Positions 27,152 to 35,727 of a stretch of 64,000 nucleotides of DNA are shown one piece after another (position 1 is the first letter of the stretch; every line of letters starts with the position of its first letter). This DNA comes from CAZPXZ01 sp965221505 (GTDB lineage: Bacteria > Pseudomonadota > Alphaproteobacteria > Rhodobacterales > CAZPXZ01). The position numbers and the translations under genes were made by a program. The notes under the pieces are model-generated. The model was not told the origin of the DNA. It worked only from the letters and a program-made list of their open reading frames with translations, and searched no databases. Location of the stretch: the NCBI GenBank assembly GCA_965221505.1, contig CBDCSI010000002.1:1054001-1118000 (forward strand), given 5' to 3'.

Positions 27152-28612
27152 TCAGATCCCGGCGGGAATGTTCAGGGGATCCCGCTCGATCTTGCGCGGG
27201 CTGTTCAGCTCCTTCCAGCGCGACAGCGCCTGGTGGACCGGCGGGAACGCGGGACGCGGCACGAACCGCCCTCTGCCCGGCTGCGGCTGGCTGTTCTTGC
27301 CCCAGGTCCAGATCACCTCCCCGCGGGAGATCGTGTGTCGCGCCTGGGCGGTCACCTCCATGCCCTCGAACACGTTGTAGTCGAGTACCGACTTGTGGGC
27401 ATCGGCCCGGATGGTCTTCGAGATCTTCGGATCCCACACGGTGATGTCCGCGTCGGCGCCCTCGACGAGCGCGCCCTTTTGCGGATAGACGTTCAGAATT
27501 CGGGCAATGTTCGTCGAGGTCACCGCAACGAACTCGTTCATCGTCAGCCGGCCCGTCTCCACGCCGTGCGTCCAGAGCACCGCAAGCCGGTCCTCCAGGC
27601 CTCCGGTTCCGTTCGGAATCTGGGTGAAATCGTCCCGTCCCCGCCGCTTCTGTTCCGTCGTGAAGCCGCAGTGGTCCGTCGCGACGACCTGCAGCGAGCC
27701 CGCCTGCAGGCCGGCCCAGAGCCCGTCCTGATGCTCCTTCGAGCGGAACGGCGGCGACATCACCCGCCGTGCGGAGTGGTCCCAGTCCTTGTCGAAATAC
27801 TCGCTCTCGTCCAGCGTCAGAAACTGCACCAGCGGCTCTCCGTAGACCCGCATGCCCTTCTGTCGCGCGCGTCGAATGGCTTCGTGCGCCTGCTCGCAGG
27901 AGACGTGCACCACATAGAGCGGAACGTCCGCCGCATCCGCGATCATGATGGCGCGGTTGGTCGCCTCGCCCTCTACCTCCGGCGGTCGCGAATAGGCATG
28001 CCCTTCCGGCCCGGTAATGCCCTCGGCGAGATACCGCTGCTGCAGCTCGGCCACGATGTCTCCGTTCTCCGCATGCACCATCGGCAGGGCGCCCAGCGCC
28101 GCGCACCGGCGGAAGGACGCGTACATCTCGTCGTCCTCGACCATGAGCGCGCCCTTGTAGGCCATGAAGTGCTTGAAGGAGTTGACGCCGAGTTTCACCG
28201 CCTCGGCCATCTCGTCGAAGATCCGTTCGTTCCAGCCGGTGATGGCCATGTGATAGCCGATGTCCGAACAGATCTGCGGCGAAGACCGGCGGTGCCACTC
28301 GTGGATCGCGTTCACGATGGAGCCGTCTTCGCCCGGCAGGCAAAAATCGACCAGCATGGTCGTGCCGCCGACGGCCGCGGACCAGGTTCCGGACTCGAAG
28401 GTCTCGGCCGCTCGCGTCCCCATGAAGGGCATCTCCATGTGGGTGTGGGGATCGATGCCGCCGGGAATCACGTACGCGCCCTCGGCGTCGATCACCTGGT
28501 CTCCGTCGAGGTTCTCGGCGATGCGCTCGATCCGTTCGCCCTCGATCAGGACGTCCGCCTTCCAGGTGCGGTCGGCCGTCACCACCGTTCCGCCCTTGAC
28601 TACCTTGCTCAT
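27152..28612 (-). CDS. hydA: Dihydropyrimidinase / D-hydantoinase
   Basis: A 486-residue cyclic amidohydrolase that opens dihydrouracil, dihydrothymine or 5-substituted hydantoins. Metal ligands are all visible: PHTHMEMPFMG (the two His of strand one), the carboxylated Lys in FKHFMAYKGAL, His in MVHAENGD, His in YVVHVSCEQA, and Asp in TDHCGFTTEQK. Start chosen at the ATG after AAGGAGGT. The C-terminal tail GRGRFVPRPAFPPV is typical. It precedes the N-carbamoyl amidohydrolase in chromosomal order and follows it in transcription by 48 bases, so the two form steps two and three of reductive pyrimidine breakdown. Dihydropyrimidine dehydrogenase is not in the window. Confidence 0.95.
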   Translation of the reverse strand: MSKVVKGGTVVTADRTWKADVLIEGERIERIAENLDGDQVIDAEGAYVIPGGIDPHTHMEMPFMGTRAAETFESGTWSAAVGGTTMLVDFCLPGEDGSIVNAIHEWHRRSSPQICSDIGYHMAITGWNERIFDEMAEAVKLGVNSFKHFMAYKGALMVEDDEMYASFRRCAALGALPMVHAENGDIVAELQQRYLAEGITGPEGHAYSRPPEVEGEATNRAIMIADAADVPLYVVHVSCEQAHEAIRRARQKGMRVYGEPLVQFLTLDESEYFDKDWDHSARRVMSPPFRSKEHQDGLWAGLQAGSLQVVATDHCGFTTEQKRRGRDDFTQIPNGTGGLEDRLAVLWTHGVETGRLTMNEFVAVTSTNIARILNVYPQKGALVEGADADITVWDPKISKTIRADAHKSVLDYNVFEGMEVTAQARHTISRGEVIWTWGKNSQPQPGRGRFVPRPAFPPVHQALSRWKELNSPRKIERDPLNIPAGI

Positions 28613-28660
28613 GGTCTTACCTCCTTCCGGTACGTCTTCTCCCGCATCCGCAAAGACGCG

Positions 28661-29911
28661 TCACGGCAGGATCCCGGCCGTTTCCAGGACTGCGTGCAAC
28701 AGCACGTTCGTGCCCGCCTCGGCCCACTCCTGCGAGATTTCCTCGGCCTCGTTATGCGACAGGCCGTCGACGCAGGGGCACATGATCATCGCCGTCGGCG
28801 CGACCCGGTTGATCCAGCACGCGTCGTGGCCGGCGCCGGAGACGAGGTCCCGATGCCCGTAGCCGAGGCGCTCCGCCGCCTGCCGTACGGCGCGGACGCA
28901 GTCCGGGTCGAATTCCACCGGGTCGAAATGTCCGACCTGCTCGATCTCGATCTCCAGCCCCAAATCCGCCGCGATCTTCGGCGCCTCCTCGCGAAGCCGG
29001 GCGTCCATGTAGGTCTGCGTCTCCAGGCTCGGCGCACGAAAATCGATCGTGAACACGGTGCGGCCGGGGATGATGTTGCGGCTGTTCGGATACGCCTCGA
29101 TATGCCCGATGGCGCCGACCGCGTCGGGCTGCCGGCTCATGGCGATCTCGTGCACCAGCTCGGTGATCCGCGCCATGCCGAGCCCGGCGTTGCGCCGCAT
29201 CGGCATCGGCGTCGAGCCGGTATGGCTCTCCCGACCGGTCAGCGTCACCTGGAGCCAGTTCAGCCCCTGCCCATGGGTCACCACGCCGACGCTCTTCCCC
29301 TCGGCCTCCAGAATCGGGCCCTGTTCGATGTGCAGCTCGAAGAAGGCCCGGATCTCCCGCGCTCCGACTTCCTCGTCGCCGAGCCAGCCGATCCGGCGCA
29401 GCTCGTCGCCCAGGCTCTTGCCCTCGGAATCCCGCCGGTCGTAGGCCCAGTCCAGCGTATGTACGCCGGCGAACACGCCGGAGGCCAGCATGGGGGGCGC
29501 AAACCGCGTGCCCTCCTCGTTGGTCCAGTTCACGATGACGATCGGATGCCGGGTGCGGACGTCCAGATCGTTCAGCGTGCGCACCAGCTCGAGCGCCCCA
29601 AGCACGCCGAGCACGCCGTCGTATTTTCCGCCGGTCGGCTGCGTATCGAGGTGGCTTCCGGCGTAAACCGGCGGCAAGTGCGGCTCCGCGCCCTCGCGGC
29701 GCGCGAACATGGTGCCCATCCGGTCCACGCCCGACGCCAGCCCCGCCTCGTCGCACCAGCGCCGAAACAGCGCCCGGCCTTCGGCGTCGGCGTCGGTCAG
29801 CGTCTGGCGGTTGTTGCCGCCCGCGACGCCGGGGCCGATCCGGGCCATCTCCATGACGCTCGACCACAGGCGCCCGCTGTCGATCGTGAGATTGTCGCCC
29901 GGTGTTGCCAT
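28661..29911 (-). CDS. Zn-dependent N-carbamoyl amidohydrolase (beta-ureidopropionase type)
   Basis: A 416-residue M20/amidase-hydantoinase-family enzyme. It contains the metal-site strings GSHLDTQPTGGKYDGVLGVLG, TNEEGTRF and ELHIEQGP, and the late GAGHDACW; together these mark HyuC/AmaB-type N-carbamoyl-amino-acid hydrolases. It would hydrolyse the carbamoyl product made by the dihydropyrimidinase to a beta- or alpha-amino acid, CO2 and ammonia. The start was set at the ATG giving MATPGDN because GGAGGATC lies just before it; an ATG five codons upstream is also in frame. Upstream gene of the two-gene operon. Confidence 0.92.
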   Translation of the reverse strand: MATPGDNLTIDSGRLWSSVMEMARIGPGVAGGNNRQTLTDADAEGRALFRRWCDEAGLASGVDRMGTMFARREGAEPHLPPVYAGSHLDTQPTGGKYDGVLGVLGALELVRTLNDLDVRTRHPIVIVNWTNEEGTRFAPPMLASGVFAGVHTLDWAYDRRDSEGKSLGDELRRIGWLGDEEVGAREIRAFFELHIEQGPILEAEGKSVGVVTHGQGLNWLQVTLTGRESHTGSTPMPMRRNAGLGMARITELVHEIAMSRQPDAVGAIGHIEAYPNSRNIIPGRTVFTIDFRAPSLETQTYMDARLREEAPKIAADLGLEIEIEQVGHFDPVEFDPDCVRAVRQAAERLGYGHRDLVSGAGHDACWINRVAPTAMIMCPCVDGLSHNEAEEISQEWAEAGTNVLLHAVLETAGILP

Positions 29912-30226
29912 GGGATGATCCTCCATACCCGCCGTCGCGCGCGGGAGCGGCGTGCGGGGTTCGCGCTCAGCGTCGCTTACGCTACGCAGGATGCCAGACG
30001 CGTCAAGCGCGGAGCCGCCGACCGCTCCGCATCCGTACGCCCTGCAGGCAGCAATTCAGGACGCAGACGCAGCTCGGTTCCGGCGCAACACTTCCGGAAT
30101 CCCTTGCCCGAGCGCCATTACGAACGGGGCACAACCACAGCATCCTGTGGACCTGTGCGCATTTAGTAGACCCGCTAGAGTCGGGTTTAATACGAGCTGC
30201 GGTAGCGGACGATCGGGAGAAGGGCC
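29912..30226. other. Divergent intergenic region
   Basis: About 315 bases between the amidohydrolase (minus) and the ceramidase (plus). No gene is seen. It contains two short dyads: CCACAG-CATC-CTGTGG near 30134, and ACCCG-CTAGAGT-CGGGT followed by TTAATAC near 30170-30190. The second could be an operator or weak terminator upstream of the ceramidase. Confidence 0.4.
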
Positions 30227-30916
30227 ATGGAGTGGAACCGAATCATCGACGGGTACTGCGAGCGGGTCGGCACCGATCCGAATTTCTGGGGCGAGCCGGT
30301 CAACGCGATCACCAACGCGGCCTTTCTCATTGCGGCGGTCTGGGCGCTTCGGGAAGCGCGCCGCTCGGGAGGGCTGGAGTGGACCGGGACGCTCCTGAGC
30401 CTGAACGTCGCGATCATCGGCATCGGCTCCTTCCTGTTCCACACCTTCGCGACCCCGTGGGCGGCGATGGCGGACGTCATTCCCATTCAGACCATGATCC
30501 TGCTGTATTTCGGGTTCGTCCTGCTCCGGGCGTACGGGTCGCGCTGGTACTGGGCCGTCATCCTGCCCCTGCTGTTCGTCCCCGTCTCGGCCGGACTCGT
30601 CTACCTGCTGCGGGGGAGCGTCTTCGAAGGCGCCAACGCCGGCTACGTCGCGGCGTGGCTCCTGATCGCCGGCAACGGGATCGTCCTGGGGATGCGCGGA
30701 CACGGCCTCGCCCGCTGGCTACTCAGCGCTGCCGGGATCTTTGCGGTCTCGATTCTCTTCCGGATGATCGACGAGCCCGTTTGCGGCGACTTCCCGATCG
30801 GTACGCATTTCCTGTGGCATATCCTGAACGGGACGCTCCTCGGCGTATTGCTGGTGGGGTATTTCCGGCATTGCGGACGCGAGGGATCCGCGAGAGGCAC
30901 GGCGATCCTGCGGTGA
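30227..30916 (+). CDS. Alkaline-ceramidase-family membrane hydrolase
   Basis: A 229-residue seven-span integral membrane protein of the alkaline ceramidase family. The family opening is clear: DGYCERVGTDPNFWGEPVNAITN, with YCE and EPxNxxTN. Zinc-site histidines fit GIGSFLFHT (near residue 80) and the late HFLWHILNG (HxxxH, near 195), plus an Asp in the IIPIQ/ADVIP segment. It would cleave an amide bond in a lipid in the inner membrane; bacterial members may act on ceramide-like or N-acyl lipids. RBS GGGAGAAGG supports the start. It appears monocistronic. Confidence 0.9.
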   Translation: MEWNRIIDGYCERVGTDPNFWGEPVNAITNAAFLIAAVWALREARRSGGLEWTGTLLSLNVAIIGIGSFLFHTFATPWAAMADVIPIQTMILLYFGFVLLRAYGSRWYWAVILPLLFVPVSAGLVYLLRGSVFEGANAGYVAAWLLIAGNGIVLGMRGHGLARWLLSAAGIFAVSILFRMIDEPVCGDFPIGTHFLWHILNGTLLGVLLVGYFRHCGREGSARGTAILR

Positions 30917-31035
30917 GGGTATCCGGCCGCTTCAACACTGGTCCGAGATACCGTTGGACGATTGCACTGGCGTATCCAGCGAATCAGTCGTGGATCACGA
31001 TGTGCGGGCAGCCTTCGTTCACCTCCAGAAGCGGA

Positions 31036-31053
31036 CCCCCGCGTGGGCGGGGG
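31036..31053 (-). terminator. Hairpin after the GlcG-family gene
   Basis: CCCCCGC-GTGG-GCGGGGG forms a perfect seven-base-pair stem with a four-base loop, nine bases beyond the stop of the minus-strand gene. It most likely terminates that transcript. The stem-loop also looks like the palindrome of type I-E CRISPR repeats, but it is single. Confidence 0.5.
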
Positions 31054-31061
31054 AACCCGAA

Positions 31062-31508
31062 TCAGAGGTCTCGAGCGTCGTTGGAATGCAACCCGCATCG
31101 GGACAACGCAGCTTCAGCACAGGCTACGTCTTCGGACCCGGCTGCGCCAGACACCCCCAAGGCCCCGATCAGCACGCCTTCCTCGTGGATCGGAACGCCT
31201 CCGTCCCACGCGCAGAGGCGGGGACGGTTGACCATCCCCATATTCAACTCCGGCGAGGAGGACATGCGCTCGAAGAAGGCCCGGCTCGACTTGCCAAGTG
31301 CTGCCGTGAACGCCTTGTCGCACGCGTAATCGAGAATGGGTGCGGGCACGCCGTCCATCCGGCCTGACGCGACGACATGCCCGGAGGGATCGACCACGAC
31401 GGCGGCAACCGACCAGCCGCGCTCCACCGCATGGGCGATCGCGCGTTCCACCAACGAGCTCGCTGAACGGTATGTCACCACAGGCTGCGATCGGGAGTGC
31501 GCTGTCAT
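31062..31508 (-). CDS. GlcG/HbpS-family protein (DUF336)
   Basis: A 148-residue protein of the heme-binding/GlcG family. Typical features: VVVDPSGHVVASGRMDGVPAPILDYACDKAFTAA read in pieces over residues 38-70, FFERMSSSPELN, and the C-terminal GVLIGALGVSGAAGSEDVACAEAAL. The family fold is small and often oligomeric; some members bind heme or act with glycolate or corrinoid enzymes, but the role of most is unknown. RBS AAAGGAAG supports the ATG. It stands alone between the ceramidase and the YheT-like hydrolase and is followed by a hairpin. Confidence 0.88.
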   Translation of the reverse strand: MTAHSRSQPVVTYRSASSLVERAIAHAVERGWSVAAVVVDPSGHVVASGRMDGVPAPILDYACDKAFTAALGKSSRAFFERMSSSPELNMGMVNRPRLCAWDGGVPIHEEGVLIGALGVSGAAGSEDVACAEAALSRCGLHSNDARDL

Positions 31509-31711
31509 TGCGGCTTCCTTTCTTCCGCTTCACGCCCCGACGTATCACGGTACGCCGTGTCGGACAATCCCCGACCGCATACGCATGTCGACGAGCCACC
31601 TGGCCGCTAACGCGCCTGCGCCGCCTTCGGGAGATCAGCCCCTGTGCCGGCGTTTCGTCAGATCAACCGGAACACTGCGCTTCGTCGGTTCCGTTCCCGC
31701 GCGGTCAACGC

Positions 31712-32752
31712 TCAGGCCAGCATCTCCCGCAGGAACGCTTCGGCGACGCGCAGATGCCAGGGCACCCGGCTTCCCATCCCATGAAACCCGACATGGCCTC
31801 CTCCGCGCGATACCGCGACGTGAACCGGAGGACGCCCCGAAATCTCCGGCGGCGGCACCCAGGGATCGTCGTCCGCGTGCAGCAGGAGCGTCGGTATCCG
31901 GATCCGGTACGTCTCCCGAATCGGGGAACAATTCGCATAATACTCCGCCGCGTCTCGATAGCCGGCCACACGGGAGGTCAGCGCCTCGTCGAAGTCCCGG
32001 ATATGCCGCGACCGGCGCAAGGCTGCCTGAACGGCAGCGGATTCGCGCCGCCAAACGAACTCGGTCTGCGCCATTAGGCGGGAGAGCAGCCAGCGCTCGT
32101 AGAGCCGGTTCCGGGTGCGGGACATCCGTCTCGCCGTCGCCTCGAACTCCAGCGGCGCGGAAACGGTGACGATCGCCCGCACGGCGTCGGGAAGTATGTC
32201 GGAAGCGCCCAGGCGGAGCGCGAGCGCTCCGCCCAGGGAGAATCCCATGATCACCAGACCGTCCTCCGCAAGCTCCGGGCGAAGGTCCAGAAGAGCCGTG
32301 CAGACATCGGCTAGGTCTGCGACCCGCCCCATGTGGTGGAAGCTCCGCGCGATCCCGGTGACCGGAGGCGAGCCTCGCAGGTTCACACGAAGCGCCGGAT
32401 GACCGCGCTTCAGCCAGAATTCCGCAGCCTGCAGGACCGCCGGACTCGCCTCGCAACCGGTCAGCCCCGGCAGCAGAACCACTGCGGGGGAGGGGCGCCC
32501 TCCGGCATGGAACCGTACCGCCAGCCGGTCGCCGCTGCCGTCCCGGAGCCGGATCTCCTCCCTCGCGCCCGACTCCGGCGCAATGCCCGCCCGGACTCCC
32601 GGCAAGAAATTGCGCAGCGTCTGCAGATCGGCCTGAACCCACGGCCAGCGCGGACGAAACTCGTGACGCTCCAGCAACTTCCGTACTTGAGCGCTTCGGT
32701 CAGGCGATGACTGCGTCGCCTCAACCCGGTTCCGGTTCGAAGTGCAGGACAT
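31712..32752 (-). CDS. Alpha/beta hydrolase, YheT-like
   Basis: A 346-residue alpha/beta hydrolase of the YheT/UPF0017 family. Nucleophile elbow GFSLGG near residue 170, oxyanion-side sequence VVLLPGLTGCEASP near 92-105, acid in LLHADDDPWVPP near 295, and catalytic His in GGGHVGFHG near 320. Soluble, no signal peptide. Substrate unknown; family members hydrolyse short acyl esters. No alternative ATG is near the start and the ribosome-binding site is poor, so the true N-terminus may differ by some residues. Confidence 0.9.
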   Translation of the reverse strand: MSCTSNRNRVEATQSSPDRSAQVRKLLERHEFRPRWPWVQADLQTLRNFLPGVRAGIAPESGAREEIRLRDGSGDRLAVRFHAGGRPSPAVVLLPGLTGCEASPAVLQAAEFWLKRGHPALRVNLRGSPPVTGIARSFHHMGRVADLADVCTALLDLRPELAEDGLVIMGFSLGGALALRLGASDILPDAVRAIVTVSAPLEFEATARRMSRTRNRLYERWLLSRLMAQTEFVWRRESAAVQAALRRSRHIRDFDEALTSRVAGYRDAAEYYANCSPIRETYRIRIPTLLLHADDDPWVPPPEISGRPPVHVAVSRGGGHVGFHGMGSRVPWHLRVAEAFLREMLA

Positions 32753-32968
32753 CGGAGTTCGCTACCCGCGGCACAGCACCCGGAGAGAGTTCGATTCAGC
32801 CGCGCAGCGGCCCGAGGAGTCCCCGCTGGATCTCATCGTACCGCCCGGAAAACGTCCTCGAAACGGTCGCGAACCCTGCCGAACAGGCCGCGGCGTCGCT
32901 TTGATCGCCCGGGTGGAGTCGCCGCCCGAAGCGGTGCTACGGCATCTCGCGTCGGATCGGACGAGAAT

Positions 32969-32998
32969 CGGCCCTCCCGGCTATCGCCGGAAGGGCCG
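32969..32998 (-). terminator. Terminator of the two-ATPase importer operon
   Basis: A hairpin with arms CGGCCCT-(mismatch)-CCGG and complement around a six-base loop lies 16 bases after the stop of the last operon gene. The transcribed strand continues with ATTCTC, a weak U-rich tail. Position and stem strength favour termination. Confidence 0.6.
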
Positions 32999-33013
32999 CG
33001 TTAGCGACGTCCG

Positions 33014-34555
33014 TCAGATCTTGTATCCGAGCGAACGCGCGCCGTCGATGAAGTTCTTGTACTGCGCCTTCTGCTTGTCGAGGCCGAGCTTCTGCGAGAT
33101 CTGCACCCATTCCTCGGCCGCCTCGTCGAGCGCCTGCTGCGAGGTCAGCTCCCCGGAGATCGCCTTCGAGATGTTGCGCCCGAGCGCGTCGGCGTATTCC
33201 GGCGCGCCCTCCCAGAAGAACTGCGGATACCCGACCTCGACGTTGGCCAGGCCCGCGTCGAGATGGTTCCTCGCACGCCCGAAGGTCTGGAATATCCCGT
33301 CGTTGGTGGGATACGTATCCGTCGTTCCGCGCTGCGGGTTCGGCTCGATATACATCTGCGCCGCCGCGTCCGTGTAGTGGGACGCGCCGAACGGGTCCGA
33401 ACCGCAATACGGATCGGCGACGATCCGGTCGGAATAGTCGGGATGCGACATCCGATAGATGAAGTAGAACGCAGCGTCCTTGACGTCCTGCGGCAGGTTG
33501 GCGGGAATCGACGCGGTCCGGCACCACAGGCTGATCGCCCGGTGGACCACCTCGCCGTCGTCATGCACCCAGCCCGGCACGACCGCCGCACCCTGGTCCT
33601 CTGCCCGCTCCATGCCCTGCTGCTGCACGGTGAACTCAGCGAGATCGATCCACCACACGGACATCACGTCGGAGCCCGACTGCCACCGCTGAATGGTGGT
33701 GCCGATGTCCATCGCCTCGGCGCCGGGAGGACCGAACTTGATGATTTCCCGATACATGTCGAGCGACTCGGCGGCCTTGCCCTGGTTGATGACCGGGTTC
33801 ATGTTCTCGTCGAAGTAGTTGACGCCGGCCGATGCGGCGATGTCCATCCAGAAGCCCCAGCCGAAGTTCGGCGGGTTGACCACCATCGACGTCCCGTAGA
33901 TGCCCTGAGAGCCGAGTTCCTCGGTCATGAATTGCGTGACGTTGAGGAAGTCCGTCCAGGTCTTCGGCACTTCGAGATTCGTCTGGAAGCGCTTGGAGTA
34001 TTTCGACTGCAGCTCGGCGTTCTCGAAGAAGCTCTTCCGGTAGTGCAGGATGTGGATGTCGCCGTCGAGCATCACGCCGTAGGTGTTGCCGGCCCACTTG
34101 GTGTAGAACTCGCGGTAGGCGGGCATCACCCAGTCGAGATAGGCGTCGCTGCCCTCGTACTGCGCGAAGTAGTCGTCCAGCGGCTCCAGCTGCCCAGTCT
34201 CGGCGAAGGCGCCGAAGAAGAGCGACGGATACTGCACCCAGTCGAAACGCGGATTGCGCGACAGGAGCTGCGGCAGGATCTTCGCCACCGCGTCGCCGCC
34301 GTCGTAGTTCTCGCGCCCCTTGATCCCGACGCCGGCCTCCTTCATCAGGTGATCCGACAGCCACAGCGGCGCGTGGAGCCAGTTCGAGTCCTGGAAGTAG
34401 GTGAGCTCGACGTCGTTGAACAGCTTCTTTCCGGGCGGCACGGCCTGCGCCCCCCAGGACAGCTTGCCGGGAAGCTGAAGGCCCGCGGCGGCGCCCGCGC
34501 CGGCCGCGACCGACTTCATGAACTTCCGTCGCGTGAAATTGCTGAATACTCCCAT
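33014..34555 (-). CDS. Tat-exported sugar/polyol ABC substrate-binding protein
   Basis: A 513-residue binding protein, larger than ordinary sugar-binding proteins (about 400-450). It has a twin-arginine signal (TRRKFMKS near residue 7-14 followed by AAGAGAAAGLQLPG). The mature part shows a SBP_bac_1 pattern with LDGDIHILHYRKSFFENAELQ and VPKTWTDFLNVTQ. The start was chosen at the ATG giving MGVFSNF because GGGGAC precedes it. It is the last gene of an operon with two permeases and two ATPases; that make-up and the long binding protein resemble the rhizobial glycerol importer GlpSTPQV, though the gene order differs. Confidence 0.9.
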   Translation of the reverse strand: MGVFSNFTRRKFMKSVAAGAGAAAGLQLPGKLSWGAQAVPPGKKLFNDVELTYFQDSNWLHAPLWLSDHLMKEAGVGIKGRENYDGGDAVAKILPQLLSRNPRFDWVQYPSLFFGAFAETGQLEPLDDYFAQYEGSDAYLDWVMPAYREFYTKWAGNTYGVMLDGDIHILHYRKSFFENAELQSKYSKRFQTNLEVPKTWTDFLNVTQFMTEELGSQGIYGTSMVVNPPNFGWGFWMDIAASAGVNYFDENMNPVINQGKAAESLDMYREIIKFGPPGAEAMDIGTTIQRWQSGSDVMSVWWIDLAEFTVQQQGMERAEDQGAAVVPGWVHDDGEVVHRAISLWCRTASIPANLPQDVKDAAFYFIYRMSHPDYSDRIVADPYCGSDPFGASHYTDAAAQMYIEPNPQRGTTDTYPTNDGIFQTFGRARNHLDAGLANVEVGYPQFFWEGAPEYADALGRNISKAISGELTSQQALDEAAEEWVQISQKLGLDKQKAQYKNFIDGARSLGYKI

Positions 34556-34625
34556 ACGATCGTCCCCTTTCTTCTCCTTGTGGCGGGGCAAGGTCATCCC
34601 GCCCCGAATGCTTGCACTCGCGCCA

Positions 34626-35726
34626 TTATGCCACCAGTGCCTCGGTTTCGGCGTCGAACACCATCACGTCGCCCGGATCGAGCCTGAAGCCGGCGCTCTC
34701 GCCGGGGGCGATCCGCGTGCCCGGCGGCGCGAGGGCCTGCAGGGTGAGGTCTCCGTTCTTCACCGTCAGGATGGATCGCTCGCCGAGATACTCGGCGATC
34801 AGGACTTCGCCGCGAACGGCCGCGCCTTCGTCGCAGAGATCGAGGTTCTGCGGACGGACGCCCACGACGAACCGGGTCCCGCCGTGATTCCTGACCGCCG
34901 TCTCCCGCTCCGGAGTCAGCGAAAAGACGAGGCTGGCCGAAGTCGCGTGAAGGCGGACGCTGCCCGCCTCGTCGCGCCGCTCGACCGGAACGAAGCCGGT
35001 CGGCGGCTCGCCGATGAAGTCCGCGACGAACACGTTCGACGGCCGGTCGTAGAGCGTGGCGCGATCGCCGACCTGCTGCAGGACTGCGTCCGACATCACC
35101 GCGACCCGGTCCGCCAGCGCCAGCGCCTCGACCTGGTCGTGGGTCACGTAGATCATCGTCCGCTTCAGCTCCTGGTGCAGCCGCTTGAGATCGAACAGCA
35201 TGCGGAATTTCAGATGGGCGTCGAGATGGCTCATCACCTCGTCGAGGATGAACACCGCCGGTTCGCGGATCAACGCGCGCCCCAGGCTGACGCGCTGCTG
35301 CTGTCCGCCCGAGAGGACCGGAGGCTTTTCGCCGAGAATCTCCGTGATGCGCAGCAGTTCGGCGAGTTCCCGCGCGCGGCGACGACGCTCCGCCTCCCCC
35401 ACGCCCCGAACCTCGAGCGGAAAGGCGAGGTTCTCCTCGACGGTGAAGTTGGGATACAGGGCGTACGTCTCGAACGCCATGGCGACGTTGCGGTCCCTCG
35501 GCTCGAGATCGTTGACCCGGACGTCGCCGAAGCAGACGTCGCCCGAGGTGACGGTTTCGAGGCCGACGATCATGCGGAGCGTCGAAGTCTTCCCGCACCC
35601 GGACGGACCGAGCAGGGCGACGAACTCGCCGTCGGCGACTTCGAGATCGAGATCCCGGACCGCGTGAACCGCATTCCGCCCGGAATCGTAGATCTTGTTG
35701 ACCTTGCGAAGCGAGACGCTCGACAT
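34626..35726 (-). CDS. ABC ATPase, sugar/polyol type (first of two)
   Basis: A 366-residue MalK/UgpC-like ATPase. Walker A GPSGCGKTS near residues 40-48, signature LSGGQQQR near 135, Walker B VFILDEVMSHLD (note Val-Met where DEP usually stands), H-loop YVTHDQVEAL, then a C-terminal TOBE-type domain. The DEV in place of DEP also occurs in the glycerol-importer class. It follows the second ATPase gene by one base and precedes the binding-protein gene by 70 bases. Two different ATPases in one operon suggest a heterodimeric motor. Confidence 0.93.
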   Translation of the reverse strand: MSSVSLRKVNKIYDSGRNAVHAVRDLDLEVADGEFVALLGPSGCGKTSTLRMIVGLETVTSGDVCFGDVRVNDLEPRDRNVAMAFETYALYPNFTVEENLAFPLEVRGVGEAERRRRARELAELLRITEILGEKPPVLSGGQQQRVSLGRALIREPAVFILDEVMSHLDAHLKFRMLFDLKRLHQELKRTMIYVTHDQVEALALADRVAVMSDAVLQQVGDRATLYDRPSNVFVADFIGEPPTGFVPVERRDEAGSVRLHATSASLVFSLTPERETAVRNHGGTRFVVGVRPQNLDLCDEGAAVRGEVLIAEYLGERSILTVKNGDLTLQALAPPGTRIAPGESAGFRLDPGDVMVFDAETEALVA

Positions 35727-35727
35727 C

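Noticed and set aside
27233..30166. 977-codon plus-strand frame opposite the dihydropyrimidinase and carbamoyl amidohydrolase genes
   Set aside because: It runs antisense to two well-supported enzymes with complete active sites and has no recognisable domain.
30982..31120. CRISPR array near the GlcG-family gene
   Set aside because: Only one repeat-like palindrome exists; there is no second repeat, spacer or cas gene.
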